Notes: generated from the sequence alone by a model not told the origin. 47,194 nt of DNA from Loigolactobacillus iwatensis (GCF_003950295.1 NZ_RHNP01000022.1:1-47194); one strand, 5' to 3'. Shown: positions 27,976-37,776, counted from the first letter of the stretch. Numbers and translations: made by a program.

Positions 27976-30780
27976 TTAAGTGTTATTTTTGAAAAAAGCA
28001 TCAATAGCTGGAACCACCTCCGCCAAATCGGCCTTAATCTGTGGTAACCCAGTGGGAAGTGCCTTTAACATTCTTTTACCGTAAGTTGTTGTCAAGACCC
28101 GGTTATCAAGAATTACTAGAACACCACGATCAGTATTCGTCCGAATTAGACGGCCAAAACCTTGTCGTAAGCGTAACGTTGCCTTGGGTAACGCATCGTT
28201 GATAAATGGATTCAAGTTTTGCGTTTCTAACTGATGGTAACGTACCTTTGCCAACAGTCCATCGGGAGAATCAAACGGTAAGCGCGTCATAATAAGCTGT
28301 TCTAAAGACTCATTTGGCAAATCAATGCCCGTCCAAAAACTACTTGCGCCAAGTAAAATACCGCCCTGACTTAATTGAAAGCGCTTGGTAATTCGCTCTC
28401 TGCTACCAGTCACTCCCTGGGCAAAAAGTTCATGATCATTTCCTAAATCACTTGCCAACAAAGCGTGATAAACATCGTTAATCATTTGTAATGAATTAAA
28501 TAAGACTAATGTCTGCCGATGATTGTCTTTGGTTAAGCGATAGATGGCCGAAGCAAGATAGGCCACATAAGCGACGTGGGTACTGTTCTTGATGGCTGGA
28601 CTATCCGTCGTTAAATATAATCGTGCCTGCCGCTTATAGCGAAAAGGACTGGCAAAACGTTTTTCAATTAATTCCGTCTTGGATAAACCAAGCTGTTGTT
28701 TAAAGAAACTAAAATCACGCTTAATGCTTAATGTCGCTCCCGTATAGACAGGGGGTTCAAAATTAGCCGCCAAAGCAGTCATTACGGGAGAAACATCTAG
28801 GAGGTTAACGTGAATACTAAGGCTACGACTATCGCTATAATCCCGTAATGATAGCCAAATCAAGTTTAGCTCAGGTTGAACCAGCCGCAGATTGGTTAGC
28901 ATTTGTTGCCAGGTTTTCTGGGCAGTGGTTAAATGATTTGCCTCATTACTAAAACGTAATAACAAAGCGTAATCACGTGGTAACCAGCGTTCACCCTGGC
29001 GATTAAAGGATTGAATAATTTTACTAGTCAAAAATAAATTATCAGTTAATAGCTGATCAATTTTGGTCAATTGGCCCTGCCAGTCCTGATACCAAAGCTG
29101 TACTCCATCAGTTAAAGGGACCTCTAGGTAGCCAGTACGAGCCGTTTTTTTGACGTGTTTGAGCACAAAATTTTGGTAGAGGCTTTCCTGCAATTGAGTC
29201 AGTAGACCTTCTAATTCACCTAAGCCAAAATCTAGCGAGGTTATATTATAGAGTGCTACGGCATCTTCCTGAAATAATGGCGGCAAAGTTTTCTTTTCGT
29301 GCCTAGAATTCAATAACTTACGTAAATTTTTAATAGTTTGGTAAACCGCTGCAAAAATAAATTGTTGGCTTCCTGCCTGCATGGCCGCTCCGGCAAAATT
29401 CTGTGCTTCATCAATAACCAAGTAAGGTTGATTCTTAAAATCGGTGGCGTGCTGGCTTAGATAGGCGTGGTTAGTTACCAAGACATCGGCAACCTTCTGC
29501 CGCTCTTGCTGCCGGCGTAAAAAATCCTCTTCGTAAAAGGTGATTGCCGGTGTAAACTGGTCGCCACTTTGATGGCTGATAGTCCCAAAAAGTGGTGATC
29601 GGTACGTGGTCAAATGTAACTCTTCTAGGTCACCAGTTTGGGTCATGGTTAACCAAACTAACAATTTCATTTTCAATAACTGAATTTGTTTAACCTTTTC
29701 GTCCACAACAATTACTTGGCTAAATTTATTTAAATCTAAATAATGCCGGGCGCTCTTAACCGTTGCAACTTGTAAATCAGTTTTTAATAGTTGATTAAGC
29801 AGCGGAACGGTTTGATCCGCAAATTGATCCTGTAAAATAGTGGTTGCTGTTGAAACCACTAACTGTTTTTGACTACTGATTAAGTAAGCAAAAGGAAGTA
29901 AATAGCCCAATGATTTACCTAAACCAGTAGCGGCCTCCAGCAACATGCCCTGCCTCTCATGGGTGTAATTGGTGTAAATCATATCCATCATGTTGCTCTG
30001 AGTTTTACGCCACTTTAATAGTGGTTTAAATAACTGCTTTTTCATTTGTTCTGCTGCTGGATAACTACCTAGCTGGTTGGTTAAGTGCGTTAACGGAACG
30101 GTGGTTTTGCGTAAGGCTAACCCTGCCTTGATGAAGAGATAGTCAGGTAATGCCTGCGGGTGCCGTTCCGCCTGCTGAGCACTCAATGCAAAAAAACGGC
30201 CGGTTTCTCGCGTTAAACTGGCCGAACATTTCGCCAGACGTTGTTGGGTTACGAGGGGCAACTGCTGTAGTCGTTTGCTTAAAGTAATAAATAATTTGGC
30301 CGTTACTAGTGCATCACTATCAGCCTGGTGTGGATTATCGTGCGTTAGATTCAAATAACGCGCTAAATCAGTTAACTTAAAGCTCGTACTCGTTGGTAAT
30401 AGAATTTGGGCCAGATCAACTGTATCAACGCCTTCTAGCTCTAACGGTGCCTGACCCACCCGTACTAATTCAGCATTTAAAAAAGGATAGTCAAAATTAA
30501 TATTGTGGGCAACGAAAACACACCCCCGCAATAAATTAACGATTGTCGGCGCCACGTCCTCAAATAAGGGAGCTTGGTGCAAACGCGTTTCCGTCAGGTG
30601 GGTTAAGCTAGTAATTACCTTAGGTAGCGGTTGTTCAGGATTAACGTCCGTTGCTAGGCGATTAATAATTTTATGGTGTTGAACTAAAACACAGCCAAAT
30701 TGGATAATTCGGTCACCAGATTTAACGCTGGTACCCGTTGTTTCCAAATCTACAACGGCGTAAATGCTATCTTCATTCAT
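27976..30780 (-). CDS. dinG: DinG-family helicase with N-terminal DEDDh exonuclease domain
   Basis: The 934-residue protein joins an epsilon-like 3'-5' exonuclease (about 1-165; AVVDLETTG with D11 and E13, AHNINFDYPF, HQADSDA) to a superfamily 2 helicase (about 240-934; Walker A AATGLGKS at 283-290, VIDEAQN as motif II, QGFGRLIRT as motif VI). This fusion is the normal Gram-positive DinG. Unlike E. coli DinG, no cluster of four cysteines is visible, and Bacillus-type DinG acts mainly as a nuclease. It heads the minus-strand cluster that ends with nth. Confidence 0.93.
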   Translation of the reverse strand: MNEDSIYAVVDLETTGTSVKSGDRIIQFGCVLVQHHKIINRLATDVNPEQPLPKVITSLTHLTETRLHQAPLFEDVAPTIVNLLRGCVFVAHNINFDYPFLNAELVRVGQAPLELEGVDTVDLAQILLPTSTSFKLTDLARYLNLTHDNPHQADSDALVTAKLFITLSKRLQQLPLVTQQRLAKCSASLTRETGRFFALSAQQAERHPQALPDYLFIKAGLALRKTTVPLTHLTNQLGSYPAAEQMKKQLFKPLLKWRKTQSNMMDMIYTNYTHERQGMLLEAATGLGKSLGYLLPFAYLISSQKQLVVSTATTILQDQFADQTVPLLNQLLKTDLQVATVKSARHYLDLNKFSQVIVVDEKVKQIQLLKMKLLVWLTMTQTGDLEELHLTTYRSPLFGTISHQSGDQFTPAITFYEEDFLRRQQERQKVADVLVTNHAYLSQHATDFKNQPYLVIDEAQNFAGAAMQAGSQQFIFAAVYQTIKNLRKLLNSRHEKKTLPPLFQEDAVALYNITSLDFGLGELEGLLTQLQESLYQNFVLKHVKKTARTGYLEVPLTDGVQLWYQDWQGQLTKIDQLLTDNLFLTSKIIQSFNRQGERWLPRDYALLLRFSNEANHLTTAQKTWQQMLTNLRLVQPELNLIWLSLRDYSDSRSLSIHVNLLDVSPVMTALAANFEPPVYTGATLSIKRDFSFFKQQLGLSKTELIEKRFASPFRYKRQARLYLTTDSPAIKNSTHVAYVAYLASAIYRLTKDNHRQTLVLFNSLQMINDVYHALLASDLGNDHELFAQGVTGSRERITKRFQLSQGGILLGASSFWTGIDLPNESLEQLIMTRLPFDSPDGLLAKVRYHQLETQNLNPFINDALPKATLRLRQGFGRLIRTNTDRGVLVILDNRVLTTTYGKRMLKALPTGLPQIKADLAEVVPAIDAFFKNNT

Positions 30781-30926
30781 ATTTGCACCAAAGTCTCTTT
30801 TCTAAATTTTCTAATCAAATAGTAGCATTTTATGGACGAGTTGAACAACACAAACTAACAGATTGACGTCACAATCGACCATTAAATTAACGAAAGCGCT
30901 TCAGGCATTTACGACTAAGTATTTAC

Positions 30927-30959
30927 AAACATTGTGACAATGTTTAAACTGTTTATGTT
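30927..30959 (+). promoter_or_regulatory. palindromic operator overlapping the probable mvk promoter
   Basis: AAACATTGTGACAATGTTT at 30927-30945 is a perfect 9-bp inverted repeat around one central G. It overlaps a possible -35 TTGTGA (30932-30937), followed after 16 bases by TATGTT (30954-30959). The mevalonate genes start about 45 bases later. The geometry suggests a dimeric repressor. Confidence 0.55.
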
Positions 30960-31004
30960 AAGTTGTCTTATACAACAACTAATTTTACGGAAAAGAGTGG
31001 CAAT

Positions 31005-31967
31005 ATGACTTTAGCAGAAGGTATTGGTGTTAGCAATGCGAAAATCATCTTAATTGGTGAGCATTCGGCCGTTTATGGTCAACCGGCAATTGTAATTCCG
31101 TTAACATCAATCCAATTAACCGCTAGCACAACACCAATTCAATCTGGTCAGTATATTGACAGTAATTATTATACAGGACCGTTGCAACGTGCTTACAAGA
31201 ATTTGGCAGGTGTCAAAAAATTAATTTTGACCGTTCTTCAACAGCTTAACCAAACAAACGCCAACTTTAAATTAACAATTAAAAGCGCTATTCCCTCTGA
31301 ACGAGGCATGGGTTCATCGGCCGCAGCGGCAATCGCTATCGTTCGAAGTCTTTACGCTTATTTTGAACAACCACTTAATCGGGCTACCTTGTTAAGATTA
31401 GCTAACGTGGCAGAGACCGTTACCCACGGCAATCCTAGCGGGATGGACGCGGCAACAACTAGTGCCCACGCCCCAATTTGGTTTGTCCGTGGTGAACAAA
31501 GTCATAATTTATCGATTAACGCCTCAGGTTATTTGGTCATCGCCGATAGTGGCATGAAAGGTCAAACTGGCCCCGCAGTCGCAACTGTTCGTGATCGCCT
31601 TGCTGACTTTCCTCAAGAAACCGATGTCTTTATGAAGCAACTGGGCTCCCTTGCAGTGACTGCGCGGGACGCCTTGGCTAATAATCAATTAACTACTTTG
31701 GGAACATGCTTGTCTCACGCCCAAATAATTTTACAAACACTAGGTGTCAGTAATGATACAATCGATCATCTCGTTTTTTTGGCTCAACACAATGGTAGTC
31801 TCGGGACTAAATTAACTGGTGGTGGTCGTGGTGGCTGTATTATCGCCTTAGTACCTGATAAAACCACGGCAACCCATTTAATTAACGTTTTAACGACGGC
31901 CGGTGCTACTCAAACTTGGTTGCAACCACTAGCCCATCTCAGCGCTACAAATGAGGTGCTAAATTAA
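31005..31967 (+). CDS. mvk: mevalonate kinase
   Basis: MVK phosphorylates mevalonate, the first dedicated step after HMG-CoA reductase. The GHMP-kinase of about 320 residues has LIGEHSAVYG near the N-terminus, the ATP loop SERGMGSSAAAAIAI, the GNPSGMDAATT segment with the catalytic Asp, and the C-terminal LTGGGRGGCIIAL. I start at the ATG at 31005, because an earlier in-frame TTG (30963) lies at the promoter edge. It overlaps mvaD by one base (TAATG). Confidence 0.95.
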   Translation: MTLAEGIGVSNAKIILIGEHSAVYGQPAIVIPLTSIQLTASTTPIQSGQYIDSNYYTGPLQRAYKNLAGVKKLILTVLQQLNQTNANFKLTIKSAIPSERGMGSSAAAAIAIVRSLYAYFEQPLNRATLLRLANVAETVTHGNPSGMDAATTSAHAPIWFVRGEQSHNLSINASGYLVIADSGMKGQTGPAVATVRDRLADFPQETDVFMKQLGSLAVTARDALANNQLTTLGTCLSHAQIILQTLGVSNDTIDHLVFLAQHNGSLGTKLTGGGRGGCIIALVPDKTTATHLINVLTTAGATQTWLQPLAHLSATNEVLN

Positions 31968-32938
31968 TGACGGCCGTTACTGCACGGGCTCACACGAATA
32001 TTGCTTTAATTAAATACTGGGGCAAGTTAGACCAGAAATTAATTATTCCGCAGAATAGTAGTCTATCACTCACTTTGGATCACTTTTACACTGACACTAC
32101 CGTTGAGTTTTCACCTAAATTACGGCAAGATCAAATCTACTTAGACAAGCAGCAATTAACCGGCCCTGCCGCAAAACGCATTAGCCGTTTTCTCGACCTT
32201 ATTCGACAGCAAGCCCATTGTCAGCAATTTGCCTACGTTGATTCAACCAATCACGTTCCCACGGCAGCCGGCCTAGCTTCCTCGGCTTCTGGTTTTGCCG
32301 CTTTAGCTGCTGCTGCCAGCCGTGCTGCTGGTTTACAACTTGAGCGCCCGGCACTTTCCCGCTTAGCCCGACGTGGTTCTGGTTCGGCTACGCGCTCTAT
32401 TTATGGTGGTTTCGTTGAATGGCAACAAGGTCATGATGATCTGACTTCGTTGGCCGTTCCCTTTAGTGAAGACGTTGACTTTGATATTCAGATGATTGCG
32501 ATTGTTTTAAATAATCAGCAAAAACGCGTATCCAGTCGTTCTGGAATGGCAGAAGTCGTTGCAACTTCCCCTTACTACCCGGCTTGGGTAAAAGCAGCTA
32601 ACACTGACTTAATCAGCATGAAACAAGCAATTCTTAAAAAAGATATAAATTTAATTGGCCAGATTGCTGAAGGTAACGCAATGAAGATGCACGCGACAAC
32701 CCTCAGTGCCACCCCACCTTTCACTTACTTTGAACCAAAAACTCTAACGGCAATGCAGGTTATTCAAAACTTGCGTCAGGATGGGTATTCTTGTTATTAT
32801 ACTATGGATGCGGGGCCAAACATCAAGGTTATTTGTTCGGCAAAAGAAACGCCCGCAATTCTAGAACGGTTAGGTCACTTTTTTGACCAACAGCAATTAT
32901 TAGTTGCCAAACCTGGCCCAGGCGTTCAGTATCTTTAA
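31967..32938 (+). CDS. mvaD: diphosphomevalonate decarboxylase
   Basis: MvaD converts diphosphomevalonate to isopentenyl diphosphate with ATP. The 323-residue GHMP-family protein has NIALIKYWGK, the phosphate loop AGLASSASGFAALAAA and RRGSGSATRSIYGGFVEW, which includes the catalytic region. GAGGTG precedes the ATG, and the start overlaps the mvk stop. Gene order mvk-mvaD-pmk-fni is the usual lactic acid bacterial cluster. Confidence 0.96.
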   Translation: MTAVTARAHTNIALIKYWGKLDQKLIIPQNSSLSLTLDHFYTDTTVEFSPKLRQDQIYLDKQQLTGPAAKRISRFLDLIRQQAHCQQFAYVDSTNHVPTAAGLASSASGFAALAAAASRAAGLQLERPALSRLARRGSGSATRSIYGGFVEWQQGHDDLTSLAVPFSEDVDFDIQMIAIVLNNQQKRVSSRSGMAEVVATSPYYPAWVKAANTDLISMKQAILKKDINLIGQIAEGNAMKMHATTLSATPPFTYFEPKTLTAMQVIQNLRQDGYSCYYTMDAGPNIKVICSAKETPAILERLGHFFDQQQLLVAKPGPGVQYL

Positions 32939-33031
32939 ATTAAGCAGTGCTTTAAAAAGCAAATTCTAATTACCTTTTTAAGACACCCATAAATTAAAAA
33001 GCTCCCAAGTGGTGCGAAAGGAAATGATTGT

Positions 33032-34105
33032 TTGATAACGGCTCAGGCCCCTGGCAAACTTTATATTGCGGGTGAATATGCAGTTGTTGAGACTGGTTTA
33101 CCTGCGATTATTGTTGCACTAAATCAATTTGTAACGGTTACAATTGAAAAAAGTGAGGACTACGGGAGTATTGTTTCAAAACAGTACCAGGAAAATTCCA
33201 TTTATTGGTTGCGTCAGGGCGACAAAATGGTATTTGATAACCGGGATAATCCTTTTCACTATATTTTATCCGCCATTCGTTTAACCGAAAACTACGCTTT
33301 AGAAATGGGCAAACGCTTAACCCTGTACCATTTGCACATCAATAGTGAACTAGATTCTGAGGATGGTAAAAAGTACGGTTTGGGTAGTTCCGCCGCCGTG
33401 ACTGTTGCTACAGTTAAGGCCCTACTCGATTTTTATGAATTACCGATTACTAAGGATAAACTCTATAAACTGGCCGCCATTGCCCATTTAGATGTTCAGG
33501 GCAATGGTTCTTTAGGTGATATTGCGGCTAGTGTTTACGGTGGTTGGATTGCTTACCAGGCCTTTGATCGCGATTGGCTAGAAGCAATGCGCCGTGAAAC
33601 CAGTCTACACGATTTATTGGCCATGGCGTGGCCGCAACTAGATATCGACCTATTAACGCCTCCAGATAACCTGAAATTAATGATTGGGTGGACTGGCTCC
33701 CCTGCCTCAACTTCACAACTGGTTGATAAAATCACGATTGCAAAGGCAAAAAAGCGCCAGGACTACCAAAACTTTCTTCAAAATAGTAAACAATGCATCA
33801 AACAAATGATCGTTGGTTTCAAAACTAAAGATCTAACTTTAATTCAACAACAAATTCGGCAAAACCGAAAATTATTGCACACCTTGAGTTCCTTTAGCCA
33901 CGTTTCAATTGAAACGCCACTTCTACAAAAAATGTGTAATTTGGCTGAAGGCCTCGGCGGAGCAGCGAAAACTTCCGGTGCTGGTGGCGGTGATTGTGGC
34001 ATTGCCATCCTTGATAAAAGCCTGGCTACGGAAAAATTGGCCCAAAATTGGGTAGATAATGGCATTGAACGATTAAATTTAGCTGTGCATAACGTGACTT
34101 TATAA
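33032..34105 (+). CDS. mvaK2: phosphomevalonate kinase
   Basis: This 357-residue GHMP kinase makes diphosphomevalonate. It shows APGKLYIAGEYAVVE at the N-terminus, KKYGLGSSAAVTVATVKAL as ATP loop and the C-terminal KTSGAGGGDCGIAI. It begins with TTG at 33032 and has AAAGGA nine bases upstream; no ATG or GTG stands in a better place before the conserved APGK. About 90 bases separate it from mvaD, without a clear terminator, so the genes are probably cotranscribed. Two hairpins follow the stop. Confidence 0.94.
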   Translation: MITAQAPGKLYIAGEYAVVETGLPAIIVALNQFVTVTIEKSEDYGSIVSKQYQENSIYWLRQGDKMVFDNRDNPFHYILSAIRLTENYALEMGKRLTLYHLHINSELDSEDGKKYGLGSSAAVTVATVKALLDFYELPITKDKLYKLAAIAHLDVQGNGSLGDIAASVYGGWIAYQAFDRDWLEAMRRETSLHDLLAMAWPQLDIDLLTPPDNLKLMIGWTGSPASTSQLVDKITIAKAKKRQDYQNFLQNSKQCIKQMIVGFKTKDLTLIQQQIRQNRKLLHTLSSFSHVSIETPLLQKMCNLAEGLGGAAKTSGAGGGDCGIAILDKSLATEKLAQNWVDNGIERLNLAVHNVTL

Positions 34106-34113
34106 CCTAATAC

Positions 34114-34231
34114 GCCAAGAAGGTAACAAAAGTCTTTTAAATTACTTCTTGGTTATCCGTTCTCATTAAATACTTGGAAATACACATAGGGACTGCGGCA
34201 AAATTCACTTTTGTCCCAGCCCCTACTTTTT
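34114..34231 (+). terminator. two hairpins after phosphomevalonate kinase, the second terminator-like
   Basis: The first stem is CCAAGAAGGTAA / TTACTTCTTGG (34114-34125, 34142-34152). The second has 17-base arms, 34187-34203 and 34209-34225, with two mismatches, and is followed by CTTTTTA; its core contains the reversed GGGACAAAAGT word. Part of the transcript may stop here, leaving fni with less message. Confidence 0.6.
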
Positions 34232-34269
34232 AGGTCTTATTCAAGTTCTGCGTTTGGAGGAAAATCACC

Positions 34270-35310
34270 TTGACAAATTCACAATCACACCGCAAAGACG
34301 AACACGTTTTTTTAGCGGAAAAATTTTATCAACCAGAACGGGCAAATGATTTTGACCAACTCCGCTTTATTCACCAAAGTTTACCTGAGATTGCTTTTAA
34401 CGAAGTTTCACTAACCACCAAATTAGCTGATTTCAACTTACCGCTTCCTTTTTACATCAACGCAATGACCGGTGGGAGTCCTAGAACTGGTGAGCTGAAT
34501 CATCAACTAGCCCAAATTGCAGCGACACTTGGTGTTCCAATTGCAACTGGTTCCCAAAGTGTCGCCCTACGACATCCCGAACTAGCGGCCACCTTTCGAA
34601 TTTTAAGGGAAACCAACCCAACTGGCCTAATCTTCGCCAACTTAGGTGCTACGGCTAGCGTAGACGCTGCTAAGCAGGCTGTGACAATGTTACAGGCCGA
34701 CGCCTTACAAATTCACTTGAATACACCTCAAGAAGTGGTTATGCCTGAGGGTGACCGCGACTTTCATTGGTTAAAGCAAATTCAGGCAATTGTTGCAGCA
34801 CTAGATGTTCCAGTGATTATTAAGGAAGTCGGTTTTGGAATGGCCAAAAAAACCTTTAATCAATTATTAAAGGTTGGCGTTCAATACATTGATGTCGCTG
34901 GTACAGGGGGCACTGATTTTATTGCAATAGAAAATGAACGCCGTAAATCACGTAATATGAACTACTTACGCGGTTGGGGTCAATCAACCGTTGAGTCACT
35001 TTTAGAAAGTCAGTCCTTTCAAAATAGACTAACTATTCTGGCCTCCGGTGGTGTCCGTAATCCATTAGATATTATCAAGGCGTTACGACTAGGTGCCCAA
35101 GCAGTGGGCTTATCTGGCACCATTTTGCACCTGCTACAAAAAAACGGTCCCAAGACCACTACGGAAATATTATTGGATTGGAAAGAACAATTAACCGCTA
35201 TCATGGCCATGCTAGGTGCCCATGATCTAACAGAATTACGCCAAAAACCCATTATTTATGGAACTAAATTACAAAGTTACATTGTACAGCGCCAACTTGC
35301 GGTAAAGTAA
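34270..35310 (+). CDS. fni: isopentenyl-diphosphate delta-isomerase, type II
   Basis: An FMN- and NADPH-dependent enzyme that interconverts IPP and DMAPP. The 346-residue TIM-barrel protein begins with SHRKDEHV, followed by INAMTGGS, ATGSQSVAL, HLNTPQE, VDVAGTGGTDF-like (DVAGTGGTDFIAIE) and SGGVRNPLD, all FMN or substrate contacts. The start is TTG at 34270, with GGAGG nine bases upstream. It completes the mevalonate cluster; the upstream genes mvaA and mvaS are not in this window. A long bidirectional terminator follows. Confidence 0.95.
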   Translation: MTNSQSHRKDEHVFLAEKFYQPERANDFDQLRFIHQSLPEIAFNEVSLTTKLADFNLPLPFYINAMTGGSPRTGELNHQLAQIAATLGVPIATGSQSVALRHPELAATFRILRETNPTGLIFANLGATASVDAAKQAVTMLQADALQIHLNTPQEVVMPEGDRDFHWLKQIQAIVAALDVPVIIKEVGFGMAKKTFNQLLKVGVQYIDVAGTGGTDFIAIENERRKSRNMNYLRGWGQSTVESLLESQSFQNRLTILASGGVRNPLDIIKALRLGAQAVGLSGTILHLLQKNGPKTTTEILLDWKEQLTAIMAMLGAHDLTELRQKPIIYGTKLQSYIVQRQLAVK

Positions 35311-35314
35311 TCAA

Positions 35315-35387
35315 AAATAGGAACGTGGTCTAAAAGATAGATCCGCTAATTAATAACGGATCTATCTTTTAGGCCACATTCCTATTT
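35315..35387. terminator. long bidirectional terminator between fni and rsmF
   Basis: Arms of 31 bases (35315-35345 and 35357-35387) pair with only three irregular positions around an 11-base loop. The inner part is GATAGATCCG / CGGATCTATC. The stem is far longer than needed for termination and may block read-through in both directions. Confidence 0.85.
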
Positions 35388-35413
35388 ATTTACTGTGACT
35401 AACCGTTTCAAAA

Positions 35414-36781
35414 TTAGTCAGCGACAAAACGTAACCCCTTAGGGAAAAAGTTTTTTACTGTTTTATTGACAAGCTTGCCAAAACCAACAGTTTTCCCCTG
35501 GTACAGTAAAAGCAACCACTGCTTACCAGCCAATTCACTTGGAATGGTGTCTCCGTGGACGTAACGCTGGTAATCGGAAGTAGTTAATGTTAACCGCTGT
35601 TTAAATTGTTCTGGAACTAAAGCTAAGGCCAACGCGTAGGCCGGCTCAAAACGGTGGGCCTTGAAGGTTCCGAGATGTAGTCCTGGCCGAACAACGTTTA
35701 AGCGATCTAACTTTAAAGGTTGCGGTAGCGCATAGAGTTGCTCACCAAAAACAATTAATTGATTAAAACCAATCCCATCTAGATTCTCTTGGGCAAATGC
35801 TTGCCAAACGGCCAACTGCTCTTTACTCAACTGATTAGTTGACTTGGACCGTTTCTTTTTGCGTGGTCGTTTAACGCCAATTACTTCTGGCCGCCCCGCC
35901 TTTTGCAGTTTAGCGATAAAATGGCCTTCCCCGGCTAAAAGATGAGGAAACAGACGCACGGCATTCTTTAAAGTTGGATTACCATCCGCCCAATCAGGCC
36001 GCCCGGCCACCATTCCGGTAGCACGTTTAATTGGCACTAAGCTAAATTCGGGATAAGTCGCCACTAACCACGCCATCATTTGTTCGTCTTCTTCTGGACT
36101 AAAGGTACATGTAGAATAAATTAATTGTCCACCTGGCTTCAGCATTTTAACGGCCTCGGTTAGAATTTCCCGTTGCCGCTTAGCGCACTCGGCCGGATAC
36201 GCTGGCGTCCAGTACTGGGTAGCGCTGTGATCCTTACGAAACATACCTTCCCCTGAACAAGGCGCGTCCACTAAAATACGGTCAAAGTAATCCGGAAAAT
36301 GCTTAGCGAGATGATCTGGCGTTTCATTTGTAATCACAACGTTGCGACAGCCAAAACGTTCCACATTTTCCGCAAGAATTCGCGCACGTTTGAGCATAAT
36401 TTCGTTGCTCACTAATAACCCAGTTTGCTGCATAAAACCGGCCAAATGAGTGGTCTTGCCACCAGGTGCCGCACATAAATCCAATACACGTTCACCAGGC
36501 CTAGGTGCAGCAACTTCACCCACGTACATGGCACTTGGTTCCTGACTATAAACGTAACCCGCTTGGTGGTCAACACTGCGCCCGTTGACACTACCAAAGT
36601 AGCCCCACTGAGTGTAATTAATCGGCTGCGTTAGGTCCAAATTGACTTGCTTAGGTTGCGATTTTAAAGGATTCAAACGAAACCCTTTGTAACCCGTTTT
36701 ATTAAAGCTAGCCAAAAAAGCGACCGATTCATCACCTAATAATCGTTGATACTTCTGCGTAAAACCTTCTGGTAAAAGCAC
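35414..36781 (-). CDS. rsmF: RsmF-type rRNA cytosine-C5 methyltransferase
   Basis: A NOL1/NOP2/sun methyltransferase of about 455 residues. It has LDLCAAPGGKTTHLA (SAM site), VDAPCSGEGMFRKD with the release cysteine and YSTCTFSPEEDE with the catalytic cysteine, then a C-terminal PUA-like RNA-binding part after a basic linker (KRPRKKKRSK). I start at the GTG at 36781 (VLLPEGF), which has GGAAGGG upstream; the longer open frame runs back through the neighbouring permease gene and encodes an unrelated hydrophobic extension. Target C1407 of 16S rRNA is inferred from the family. Confidence 0.92.
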   Translation of the reverse strand: MLLPEGFTQKYQRLLGDESVAFLASFNKTGYKGFRLNPLKSQPKQVNLDLTQPINYTQWGYFGSVNGRSVDHQAGYVYSQEPSAMYVGEVAAPRPGERVLDLCAAPGGKTTHLAGFMQQTGLLVSNEIMLKRARILAENVERFGCRNVVITNETPDHLAKHFPDYFDRILVDAPCSGEGMFRKDHSATQYWTPAYPAECAKRQREILTEAVKMLKPGGQLIYSTCTFSPEEDEQMMAWLVATYPEFSLVPIKRATGMVAGRPDWADGNPTLKNAVRLFPHLLAGEGHFIAKLQKAGRPEVIGVKRPRKKKRSKSTNQLSKEQLAVWQAFAQENLDGIGFNQLIVFGEQLYALPQPLKLDRLNVVRPGLHLGTFKAHRFEPAYALALALVPEQFKQRLTLTTSDYQRYVHGDTIPSELAGKQWLLLLYQGKTVGFGKLVNKTVKNFFPKGLRFVAD

Positions 36782-36786
36782 TCGTT

Positions 36787-37776
36787 CTAGTCCCTTCCGC
36801 TTTTGATTTGTTGCCGTAAATAATAATATAGCCGGCCAGCATAATAAATTTGTGTGACAAGATAGAAGGCTAATAATAGCCACCACAAAGCAGTATACTG
36901 TGAAATGTATAATCGCCACATTCCAATAATACCACCGACTAATAGCCCCCCTAAACTACTAACCGCAAACTGACGCCATTCACGGCCAAAAATCTGCCAA
37001 CGCGTTGTCGCTTGCAGTACGTTGGTCACCAATGCAGGCCGGGAAACAATAACGCCGAGCTCCGCAACCCCAACCAATAAGATGAAGACAAGGACAATCG
37101 CCAAACCATAGCCCCAGTAACGAGCAAGCCAAGAGGCCCCGACAATTGGTGTTCTACTCGGTACTAAATGAATTGGAGTTTTGGCCGCCAAAATGGATTG
37201 AAAAGTTGCTCGCTTTTTTAGATAGGGCTTTCCGTCAATGACAATTCGAAATTTATTAACTTTAGTTGGCGTCAAACTTTGCTTAGTTGAAGTTGATATA
37301 AAAATTCGGTTATCTAAATGGCTGCTGCTTCGATTACCAACAACCCCGATCACAGAAATGTACCGGTTACCGTATTTTAAATAGCTTTGTTCAGTTGGTG
37401 AGTATAATTTCTTTGCCACCTTTTTACCGACAACAGCAACCGGAATTTGCGACTTAAAATCGCTATCGTTGAAAAAACGACCTGAAATAAGCGGTAAGGT
37501 TTTAAAATTACCAGCACCATAGAGGTAAACTGTACTGCTATGTGGCAGCTGGTACTGAACCTGATAATTCTCTAAGTCATGCTGGGTCGCAAACGTTTGG
37601 TTTAGCGCTACAATTGAAGACTGCTTTGGCGACTTAAAAACGTAAGCATTAGTTGATAACCCGCCCCGGTCCAGAATATCCTGATAATCGGCACGGTTCA
37701 TTTGACTGAAGAAAAAAACACCCGCAAACGCTAGAATTGCCGTCAACACGGCAAGCATTGATTTTCGTTTAAACAT
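36787..37776 (-). CDS. orphan FtsX/MacB-like permease subunit
   Basis: A 329-residue protein with the MacB/FtsX layout: one N-terminal helix (about 8-25), a large extracytoplasmic domain (about 30-215), then three helices (about 222-247, 272-292 and 296-316). The extracytoplasmic part has the GRFFNDSDF and AVVGKKVAKKLY pattern of MacB periplasmic core domains. Such proteins usually work with an ATPase; none is encoded next to it, so the partner must lie elsewhere or the protein acts alone. It ends five bases before rsmF. Substrate unknown. Confidence 0.75.
   Translation of the reverse strand: MFKRKSMLAVLTAILAFAGVFFFSQMNRADYQDILDRGGLSTNAYVFKSPKQSSIVALNQTFATQHDLENYQVQYQLPHSSTVYLYGAGNFKTLPLISGRFFNDSDFKSQIPVAVVGKKVAKKLYSPTEQSYLKYGNRYISVIGVVGNRSSSHLDNRIFISTSTKQSLTPTKVNKFRIVIDGKPYLKKRATFQSILAAKTPIHLVPSRTPIVGASWLARYWGYGLAIVLVFILLVGVAELGVIVSRPALVTNVLQATTRWQIFGREWRQFAVSSLGGLLVGGIIGMWRLYISQYTALWWLLLAFYLVTQIYYAGRLYYYLRQQIKSGRD

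Noticed and set aside
30892-30901. GAAAGCGCTT as a catabolite-responsive element
   Set aside because: The core matches, but the flanking TG and CA of the consensus are missing, so a CcpA site is not supported.
36782-36919. 46-residue hydrophobic N-terminal extension of RsmF
   Set aside because: It is encoded over the 3' end of the permease gene in another frame and is unlike any RsmF N-terminus; GTG at 36781 has a ribosome site.
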